Both the position numbers and the translations under genes were made by a program. Under the pieces are notes generated by a model, which was not told the DNA's origin, did no database searches, and worked only from the letters and a program-made list of their open reading frames with translations. This document shows, piece by piece, positions 34,852 to 44,700 of a stretch of 64,000 bases of DNA (position 1 is the stretch's first letter; the number at the start of each line of letters is the position of its first letter). Origin of the DNA: Agrocybe praecox (Eukaryota > Basidiomycota > Agaricomycetes > Agaricales > Agrocybaceae); contig OZ024845.1 in the NCBI GenBank assembly GCA_964017145.1, forward strand, positions 372,001 through 436,000, in the 5' to 3' direction.

Positions 34852-36414
34852 ATGCCAATAACTCTGGATAACGACCTCATTTGGTTCATCTCCATGATCA
34901 ATGCTAGTGATACCGCCTATGATAAGCAACACAGGCTTACCACGACCCGCATTACGTCCCAAGTTTGTCGGCGTTGGAGAGAGGTGGTCCTGCGATCTTC
35001 CGCGATGTGGGGTAGATTGGTTTTACTCAGGAAGGGTCAAAGCAGGGAATGGATGGAGGAGGTCCTACGACGTGCAGGAGATTCATCGTTGCTTTGGGTA
35101 GAATTCAACCCCGAGGAAGCCACGCCGTTCAAGGACCTACTATTTGGCGTACTCCAAAAATTTCATCGGATCGAGGTTCTCTGTATTACGGAACATTCTC
35201 GTGAAACACATGAAAAATTATGCGAGAAAATTTGGGGCAGCCTTACAACGCCAGCTCCAGCCTTGCGATCGTTTCGCTTCATGGATTCATATTTATATGA
35301 ATTCGAGTGGAACAACGTCCTAGTCAGAAAACTGCCGAAAATTTTATTTGCGGGGAGGGCACCACGTCTTCGCGATTTCCAATGTTTAGGATATTTCCCT
35401 GCCTATAACGAACGGTGGCTCTCCGATCTCGAAATTATATATTTTTCACCTCGATCGGTGGATGAAATACGGAACGTACTGGAACGGGCGCCTGGTCTGC
35501 GTTCGTTGGGAATTAAACCCACACGCAACTGCTTTTCTCCATCCAATAACGCACACTGGGACAATGTGGCGTTAATGTCGAGAAATCTCCTTCCTCGTCT
35601 ATCACATATACAAGCCCAAATGCCGCTGGCGATATTTACTGCGCTTTGGAGCACGCCATCCCAACCACTTGACAAATCTTCAGCTCTCCTTTTAATACAC
35701 ATGGATAACAGACATGTGGACGAGGGAGTCAAAGCGAAGTTTCCCCAGGCACTATCTTCTTTCTTCCGTAGTCACAATTTCTGTATAGACAGCGCTCCCA
35801 ATCCTGAGGAGACTTACGGTGGCCTCGACTTTGCAGCAATAAAATGGACATTTTATGTTGTACGCAAGAACCTGAGCGAAAAGGACGATATTCTCCAATT
35901 GTCATTCGTTTTCGACCCCACCGAAATCAGTATGATTCAATTTCTAGCCACCTGCCTCTCTCCGTATTTGAGAAAATTTACGAACATATCCCTCAGTGAC
36001 ATGCAGAGAACTGCTCTGAATTTGGCTCCATTGGACGTTCTGGGAGATGCGCTCGTGTTAATGACGATGGTGACAAAAATTTTCATGAACAGAAGATTCT
36101 TTCAAACATGCGACGGCATCGAAGAGTCTCGCCGGGAGGTGCTGTTTCCAGCATTGAAGACATTCGACTGTGGTCATTATCTCTCCAGCACAAGTTCCTA
36201 CTACTGGGGAATGTATAAAAAACTTCTACTCCGTTTCTTCCAGAGGCGGGTTAAGGTCGGAAGAGATCTCCCATTCATTCACGCATTAGACGTGTCACCG
36301 GATTCCATACAGAGGATCTGCGATGATCTCAATGCGATATCTGGCGAAAGGATCTGTTGGAGCGCAAACGAGAAGCGTTTGAAGGAATGGGAACTAAAAT
36401 GGGAGTATGTATGA
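34852..36414 (+). CDS. F-box-like protein, intact
   Basis: One 520-codon exon. I prefer the ATG at 34852 (MPITLDNDLIWFISMINASD) because all paralogs start there; an upstream in-frame ATG at 34798 adds 18 residues without family support. The F-box-like region is HRLTTTRITSQVCRRWREVV then LRSSAMWGRLVLL at about residues 25-65, followed by WMEEVLRRAGDSSLLWVEF. The remaining 430 residues contain family blocks APALRSFRFMDS, IIYFSPRSVDEIRNVLERAP, LLPRLSHIQAQMPLAIFTAL, LWSTPSQPL, LATCLSPYLRKFTNISL and ICDDLNAISGERICWS. The expected role is an SCF ubiquitin-ligase adaptor with unknown target. It is the only complete member among six in this window and starts 137 bp after the end of duplicate copy 1. 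Confidence 0.8.
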   Translation: MPITLDNDLIWFISMINASDTAYDKQHRLTTTRITSQVCRRWREVVLRSSAMWGRLVLLRKGQSREWMEEVLRRAGDSSLLWVEFNPEEATPFKDLLFGVLQKFHRIEVLCITEHSRETHEKLCEKIWGSLTTPAPALRSFRFMDSYLYEFEWNNVLVRKLPKILFAGRAPRLRDFQCLGYFPAYNERWLSDLEIIYFSPRSVDEIRNVLERAPGLRSLGIKPTRNCFSPSNNAHWDNVALMSRNLLPRLSHIQAQMPLAIFTALWSTPSQPLDKSSALLLIHMDNRHVDEGVKAKFPQALSSFFRSHNFCIDSAPNPEETYGGLDFAAIKWTFYVVRKNLSEKDDILQLSFVFDPTEISMIQFLATCLSPYLRKFTNISLSDMQRTALNLAPLDVLGDALVLMTMVTKIFMNRRFFQTCDGIEESRREVLFPALKTFDCGHYLSSTSSYYWGMYKKLLLRFFQRRVKVGRDLPFIHALDVSPDSIQRICDDLNAISGERICWSANEKRLKEWELKWEYV

Positions 36415-37537
36415 TGCGCTTTGCTGTATACTTTCACGTACCGGAAGTAATCGAAGCCGAGGCATGAATATCTGAATTTTATAACATTACAAAAATATTT
36501 TTCTGTCGAGGAAAAGTACAGATCGACGATATGTCTTTGAATAAATTCTTCAACGTTCATTGCCCAGCACCCAAACGTTCAAGGGCCAACAACCAACGCC
36601 CCAACGTTTGATGGTTCTCCAGTTCCCCCGCGTTCTTGAACGTCCCGACGTGAGTACGCCTTGAGGTTCTCTGGTTCGAATTAGGAATTAGAAAGCTACT
36701 AATTTGATTGAAATTGCGATCGCATTTCCATGATATTACATGGGATATTGGATGTATTTATGTGTGTAGTATGGGATTTACAATAAGTTAGGGCCCGACG
36801 AGGAAAGGAGAAGAGGATGACTAGTGTATGGCGAATGTACGAGTATGTCGTGAGTGTGCTATCGTTAGCATGAGGTAGGATATGAGATACAAGCGGTGTT
36901 CATCCGACTGACGTCGACAAGCGATGGGTGTAATTTCGTGGTTTGATAATGGTGGTACATGTTGAATGTTGAAGTTAGGTTCTTCGTGGATTTATCCCCT
37001 GCCCTATGAGACGGAAATAGGTTCAGGGATAGGAGCAGCCGAAGACACCCTTGAGATAGCCGCTCGGGTGAATTCTTTTATCCGCGACCGTCCATTATTG
37101 TTATTCATCTTGCGAGGGAACCTTCGAGACTAATGTGTGCCCTAGATGGACCCTCCATTGATTTGCTTTCCATTCCAGAAAAGAGAGGGGTCATTTATCT
37201 CGCATGGGGCGTAACGATCTTCGGACATGCAATAACAGACTGACAGTTGACCAAGGATATAACGTATTCCGGCCCTCGTACGTTCTTAGAATCTAAATTT
37301 AATCTTTTCCACTTTCTATCTTGTTCTTATGAATCCAGCAATCCACCTTCCCTCCGTTCGATCGCCCTCATCCCTCCATGTACACGAGACGGTTTTGTTT
37401 TTGTCTCAAATTAGCGCCTGGTCGACATCCCCACCGCGTATTCGTCGGATGAGATGAAAGGCATGCATGGTTTTAGGGTCCAAAATGAGTAAGAAGCTAT
37501 TCCTCGCCACACATTTCTATTTCAAAGGCCTGACGAA
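36415..37537. other. No gene recognised
   Basis: There is no ORF above 60 codons with any recognisable motif, and no repeat structure was seen. Confidence 0.45.
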
Positions 37538-37803
37538 CCGGGAACTGGAGACCACTAATGAGAGCTCTAGAATTTGGCCGAATACTTTTCAGCAAATGAA
37601 ATATAAGCTTGAGGTAAGTAAAGGACTTACGGAGTCGTAATAAGAGGCATGACTTCAAGGGTCTGTTGATGTGCGCCTGAACATAATATTACAGTTAAGA
37701 TAAGAGATATATCAAGCTAAAGAGTATACTTAGTACGTTGGGCGCAGTTAAACTCGTAAGCGTCTTTCGATTTCTCCGTTTCGGCTTTCTCGGGATACAC
37801 TGA
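37538..37803 (-). pseudogene. Fragment of the MAPEG gene
   Basis: About 266 bp nearly identical to 9478-9745 of the MAPEG gene and in the same orientation, including two of its introns. It covers the start of the LISGLQFP exon, the AHQQTLEVMP exon and the KAEMEKSKDAYKFNCAQR exon. One difference makes a duplicated TAGTACG at the intron/exon border near 37731. Both ends are abrupt; the right end joins the segmental duplicate at 37806 directly. It has no start or stop and cannot be expressed as an enzyme. Confidence 0.9.
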
Positions 37804-38238
37804 AGCGCATGCGTCATGCCGAGGCCGAGAGCCAGGGCAATGTTGGCGCTTACATAACACTTCCACGACATTCTGGATCGGTGCTGTGATTTCGCGTTCC
37901 GTCTTTCTTATCCATCGGACCTTCTAGCAGTTTCTTGCATTTGTTTGGGGCGATTCAAACGTGTCCATGAAAACGTGTCCATGATATGGCTCACGCACTG
38001 CTGCTGTCATAATGTATAAGTACCCCCTCTCCCAATCCAGGGAGGGACCCACATCCTTTCTTGGATAACCTCCACCGATCCTTAACATAACCCGAATCGA
38101 CTTCGAGCTCCAAAACATACATATGTCTGCCCCAATTGCCATCCCCCGCTCTTCCAGGTCCGCCAGCGCGTCATACGCGTCTGCTCTGAGTTCCTCGCCA
38201 ACACCGAGCGTAAACATGGGTTCACTGTCCTCCTATTC

Positions 38239-38617
38239 TGTGACGAAAGCGTCGTGCCGTGACAGTGATTGTTTCGGCAGAGGGATTTCGGCACACGGAA
38301 AGAGGAACTCAGAGATGAATAAAAGACAGGTATAAACAGTCTGAATTCGCTGGGTTATCTACCACAAAGTAGCTAGGTATTTATACTCTACGAGGGGGGA
38401 GATAACCGGAGAATAGTCCGAGATAAAAGGTAAAGAATGTAAGGGTAAATGAGTAATTTAACTAAGAGTCCATATGGGTAGGGTAAAGGGGAGGAGATGA
38501 CCATGAGGTGTATCGACGACGAGGAAAGATGAGTAAAATAAGATGAGAAGTCAAAGAAGTAAAGATAAGATAAGATAAAAGGAATGTGTGTTGTGACGGG
38601 AAACCCGGACTGTTACA
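38239..38617 (-). repeat. 3' LTR of the gypsy element
   Basis: 379 bp, matching 47566-47944 throughout by eye. It lies 99 bp after the end of the polyprotein frame. Confidence 0.95.
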
Positions 38618-38632
38618 GTCGCCCTCCAGGCG
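38618..38632 (-). promoter_or_regulatory. Polypurine tract
   Basis: On the coding strand the bases just before the 3' LTR read CCTGGAGGGCGAC. The GGAGGG part is a plausible plus-strand primer site. Confidence 0.5.
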
Positions 38633-38716
38633 TTAGAATAACGGCTCGAAAAAGAATAGGGTATAATAAATGAGTGTTGTTGGAGTTGGCCAATTGATAG
38701 TTGATGGTGCTGAGAA

Positions 38717-41700
38717 TTAAGCTTCGTTCATGGTGATATCGCCATTGTGAGCCGACGAAGAGGAAGCAGTGCTGGGAGTAGTCGCGTTAGACGCCGGTCC
38801 GGATTGGGAAATGTTGTGATGATGACGAGCTGGACGGCGGCGCCTAGGCTGAGACTGGGTATGGTAGGGTGCAGCAGTCGTGCCTCGCTGAGCGCGCCTG
38901 AGTTCGCGGTGTTCAAAGGCTTGATTGGCGAGAAGACGGCGACGAACATCGTTGCGCGCGGACATCATGAGCATATTCTGATATAGGGTATGATCTACCA
39001 TGGTCGCGTTGAGGTTCAGCGATACGGTGGGACTCGCGGCAGTGATAATCGGCGGAGCGATGGTTTGGGTATGTTGGGGAACGGCGATGTCGTTATTGAT
39101 GGTGATAAGGAAATCGTCGGCCGTAATGGCTTGCCCACTGATAATATATTTGTTGGTGCCCGAGTCCCAGAGCGCAAAGCGACGCTGACCAGTTGCGAAG
39201 CGGTTGAATAATGAAGCGACGCGAGCGTACCCGCTGGGAGATCCTGGAATACGACGGGTAGGGTCTAGGAGAGAGCGGATACGCTGATCATACGCGCAGT
39301 AGTCGACAACCAGTCCAGCCGGGGTAATTTCGTTGTCGGCGAACTTGGAGAGACCATCGTTGGGGTTATAAAAAATAAATTCGGTGTCGGAGATGCGGCG
39401 AACGCCAGGGTGGTCGATGGTACGAAGGGAAGGAATATCAGGGTAATCATTAGAAGTGGACGGAATATGAATGGTAACGGGAGGCATCAACGGGCGATTA
39501 TACGCGGAAGAATTAGAACTAGAGGTAGAAGAGGGATTATCCGAAATAATAGTAGTTGAAATAATGCCCGAAGCAGGCGTACGGGGAGAATCAATATCAA
39601 GAGAAGTATCAATGGGCTCAGTCGGAGCGTTCGAATTAGAATTATCAATGGGCCCGACGGGAGCGTTCGAAGAAGAAGTGGAATTTTCCAGGGGTTCCCT
39701 GGTCTTGCGTGAGGAGGTTTTGGCGATGGATTTAGAGTTGGTGCAGGGAGTAGACATGGTTGAGAGTATGTTATAGAGTAGCGAGGTGGTGACGAGTTGG
39801 AATAGATGCAGAGCAGCGATGAACAAGTGATAGGGGGTACCGGAAATGAGAGTTGAAGATGGTGATTTATAAATGTCGGGATGGATAAAATCTATTGCGT
39901 GAAGAGATGCGGGTAAGTCGTTATCGGGAGGTGTACCTGTACCATGCGGTAGTTCATCGACGTTATCAACGCCTAATAAGTCGAAATATTCAATAAGCGC
40001 TTGCAGCTCACTTATCTGACTGTAGGACAACCAGGTGACATCTCCCGCCCTCCATTTCACCTCGAAGATAGCATTCTCCTTCGATCCAGAGTGTGATAGG
40101 ATAGTGTCCACAGCCCATTCGCCATGCGGTTCATCGGCGGCCGTGATTTGCTCGTCAAGACGTCCGGGGAAGAGACGGTCATCATTGGGATGATGGATGC
40201 GAAGTAAGGATGCGTGGAACACGTCGTGAACGCCTCGTTGTTTCAAGGTGTTCGGTAATTCGATGCGAAAGGACTGATTTTTGAAATCCTTAATAATTCG
40301 ATAGGGGCCAATGTATTTCGGTACGAGCTTCCGAGCTAGCCCTTTGGGGAATGTGATATTTTTAGTGGACAAATAAATTAAATCCCCTTCCTTAAATGGA
40401 GATAATTGTCGTTTACGGTTGGCGTCTCGTGTCTGCTTAACTCGAGCGGCCAGGATGCTATCATGTGCTTCCATTAATGCTAACTTTTTCTTGAGAGCAA
40501 AATTTCTTATGGATGGAAATTCGGTAGCTGGTGCGGAATTCCATATCATTGACCTCGGCATCGTTCCGGTATTAAGGAAAAATGGAGCGAAACCCGTGCT
40601 CTCTGATCTTGCCGAATTAATTGCAAATTCGATAGAGGGAAGCTTAGCCACCCAATCTGTTTGCTTACTATTCACGCATTGCCTCAACATTTGAGTGATC
40701 GTCCGATTAGCGCGTTCCGTTGATCCGTCAGTTTGCGGATGATAAGCGCTCGACATTTTCAATTTCGTCCCAATTAGGGAATGCAAGTGCGACCAGAAGG
40801 TACTCGTGAATAACACATCACGATCGCTTATAATATTCTTTGGGATTCCATGTAGCTTATAAATGTGCTCAAATATTAATTCCCCTAGCTGACGAGCATT
40901 GTACGTCGTTTTACTAGGAATTAAATGGACCATGCCAGTAAGGAGACAGATAACTACTGTGATTGAGTCGAAAGTTCCGTCTCGGTTATGTGATTCGGGT
41001 AAGGGTCCGACGAAATCAATTCCAATTGATTCCCATGGATAGCTTGGAATGGGTAACGGATTTAACAAGCCGAATGGCTTGTGATTGCTCGGTTTGCTCC
41101 TCTTGCATGTGGAGCATGTATCACAGAAAGCTTTGGTATCTGATACCATATCTTTCCACCAGACGTTGTCCCGAAGATAATCCAGAGTCTTGACGGCCCC
41201 TAGATGAGCCAGCGTAGAGTGTGCTTCGGATATAACAATTTCTCGAAGGTTTCGTCCCTGCACGACTATTCTAGGAATGCATAGTAATTTACTATTCTTC
41301 TCTTTTAAATAAATTAACCCATCAGGGGTTACTTCAAAATTACGGAATTCATTTGGACTATCCATAATTAACTTGAAGAAGGGGTCTAATGAATATTTTC
41401 CCTTAATTTCCTTCATTAAATCTATGCCTCCTATTGTTGACGAGGCCATTTGCATTATTGTCGAAGTCCGTCGGTCGTTGCCGGACGCGTCTGATGCGTT
41501 GTGATGCGTCTCTGATGCGACTTCCTTTTCGGGAATATTGGAAGTTGGACTTCGTCGCAGCGGCGGAATTCTGATTTTAATAGTCTGTGGCTGCGAGCTG
41601 CTGTTTTTCTTTGCACTCTCGCCCTCCTTTCGTTCTGCAGGACCTCTCAGAACGAAATGATCACGTACACGCGCGGCGAACTCCTTCGATGTTTCAGGAC

Positions 41701-44700
41701 GACCCGATTCGGCTGGGAACTCGACCTTACGAGATCGTCTAGGCCGTACCGCCTTCGCTTCGACGCCAGCAAGAATGGGCAAATCATCCTCCACTTCAAC
41801 ATCGTCATCCACCACATCGTGGTAAGTATATTCACTACGCGCGCGCACCGTGCCAGGCGTCTCATTGGAGTACAAACGCGACAACGCATCTGCAACCACG
41901 TTCTCCGACCCGGGAATGTAACGGACCTCAAAATCGAATGAGGAGATCTTCTCAAGCCACCTAGCCTGCCGACCTGACAGGTTTTTTTGGTTCAACAAGT
42001 GTGTGAGTCCTTTATGATCCGTGATCCATACAAACTTAGCGCCCTGCAGGATATCTCGATGGCGCAGCATCGTTTCTATTCCCGCGAACATCTCAATTTC
42101 GTGAGTCGGATAATTCTGCTGTGCCGAATTTAATTTAGCTGAGTAAAATGCCGCGATTTTAGCGGTTTTCCAGTCCTCGCCCTGTGATACCAGACCCGAC
42201 AAACCGGTGGCACAGCCATCGGTTACCATCCAAATCGGCGGTGCGTTGCGCGAATAATCTAATGGTACGCGTCTATGTTCACGCGCGCTCTGCACTAAAC
42301 GCTTCACGTCTTCGAACGCACGCTGTTCGGTGAATCCCCAACGAAACGGGACAGTATCTCCCGTCAACGCACTCAAAATACCCATAGGTATACGCACTTC
42401 GGGCACATCATCCGCCAGGTATCCCACAGATCCAATGAATCCACGAAGTAGGTCCCTATTAGTGGGTACTTTCCAATTGACAACTGTGTCTACCTTATCA
42501 GGATCCATCCGAATGCCATCATCATCGATAATTCGTCCCAAAATTTTTATTTCAGGTTGTATAAAGTGCAGTTTACTCTTACTAAGGTACAATTTCTCCC
42601 TTTTTAGAATATCAAGCACAAGCTTAACATGCTTCCTATGATCTTCCAAGGTGTCTGAATAGATCAGAATATCATCAAGATATACATCCATAATTCTACC
42701 AATATGGGAAGAGAACAAATGGTTCATCAAAGCTTGGTAGGTTGCCGGGGCATTGCAGTCACCAATTTGGATAACCAAACTGACTATATTTCCATCAGGA
42801 GTCGTTACGGCTGTCCGATCTACATGCTCGGGCTCGATGCGAATCTGCTCGTACGCTGATTTCAAATCCAGCGTGGTACGGAATGGATGTCGCACGGCGC
42901 GACGAAGCATACCTTCCATGTCCGGCAGCGGCGAAGTCATCCTATACGTGTTTTTATTACGTTCCCGAAGATCAAACACTGTTCGCAATTCAGGGGGTAA
43001 GTCCCCTTTCCTCGGTTTAGGAATTAATAACATTGGGACAGTATTACTGGACGACGTAATCTTCCATCTCCCACTCTTAAGATAAGCGTCGAGCTTTTCA
43101 CCCCACGGAACACGAAACGGTTCAGGACACCGCAATGGACGCCACGGATATTTTTTATTCACATCAATCAAAGGTATTGTATGATTTATTACTCGTAACG
43201 GAGGTAGTTCAGTCTCGCTAACTTCTCTGCACAGTGGCTCAGCATATTGACGCAGTTCCTCGCGCACTTTCTCGATATCATCGCTGGTGACGTTGATCGA
43301 CTGCGCCACAAATTTGGTATCTGCGGTCGCCTTCAATGGCAAAGGTGCAGCACTCCCGATAACAACACGAGCTGGATTCAGCCCCACGCATACCGAATGT
43401 TGGTAGATCCACGGTGTTCCCAGAATTAGATCATAACTGCTGATGTTCGCGATATCAAAATATCGGTCACAGTCAATATTCTGGTATTTAATTCGTACGT
43501 GAGTACCAGCATTAATTTTGGACCTCGATCCCTGCACCGCTAACTGGAGCGTAACAGGGGCATATACATTCTCGCGCTTAACCTTCAGCTGATCTGCCAG
43601 CGTTGAGGACATGAAATCGCCCAATGAGCCTGTATCTATCAAGGCACGCACTGGCTGCCCATTCACCTCCATCTTGACGACGATTGGCTTGGGCAGTATC
43701 CGGCGCTTATCTTTAACGGCAGACGCGTTATGCTGAAGTCCCGGGTACTTATTACGATCCACCTGCACTCCATACACGGCAAGATATTCCTCCTCCGATA
43801 AGGTCAGGCAGTCATAATCGACGTTAGGTGAAGGATTATTTTTACTAGTAAGTAAATCTTTTACTAAACCCTTAATCCGATCCCAGTGTGACGGTTGCAC
43901 TGCTATGTCCGGGGCTTTGGGCTCGGGAATTAATCGAAAATCCCCCTGCTCCTTGCCATAACAACGTAGCTCGTGCTCGTACCACTCAATTAGTGGGAAC
44001 TCGGGGTCCTCCAGCAAAGTCCGGGACACCGAGGTGGCCGACTGGCGCTTATAATCATTGATTAGCGCCGTCGATGGATCAGTAGGTGAGAACTCTACTT
44101 CGAACCGTGGGCACGGGTCCTGATCATTGATTGTCTCTTGCAGGTAAGGTACACCGTAGTGAAGTAACAGCTCGGCCCAATCCGTAAGTGGTGATCCAAT
44201 GATTGTCTCATGGTACACTTTCTGTTGAGTCCAAGTTAACGCAGTTTCTCCGGGGAATGGATCATCATTGGCGGCCGCACACCGCTCGGCGTACCATCGT
44301 CCAATCGAGAACATGTCATAACGTAGTCGATCGGTATGTATATAATGCTCCATGAGTAAGGAATGATCATAGATAACATATAAATTGTTACGTCCTCTAG
44401 ATACCTCGAAACGAGATGATTCTAGTGGATTAGGGTCTACCCAGTTGGATAGTTCATCCCCTGGAAAGGGTGAACATCTATCTAAGATATGCTTGATACG
44501 GGTGGCCATAGGATCGCCCATTAACCCTTCTTTCAGCGTGATGATATCTGCTTGAGACAAGGCTGTTTCAGGCAAGGTTTTCTGTTCGGTTGCCTCAGGC
44601 ATTGATTCAAGGGCACAGTGAGTCAAATATAATGTATTGTATAATGCATCGGTGTTAACCTTCTCTCGATACCAGCCAACAATGTCGAAGTCAACGGTTT

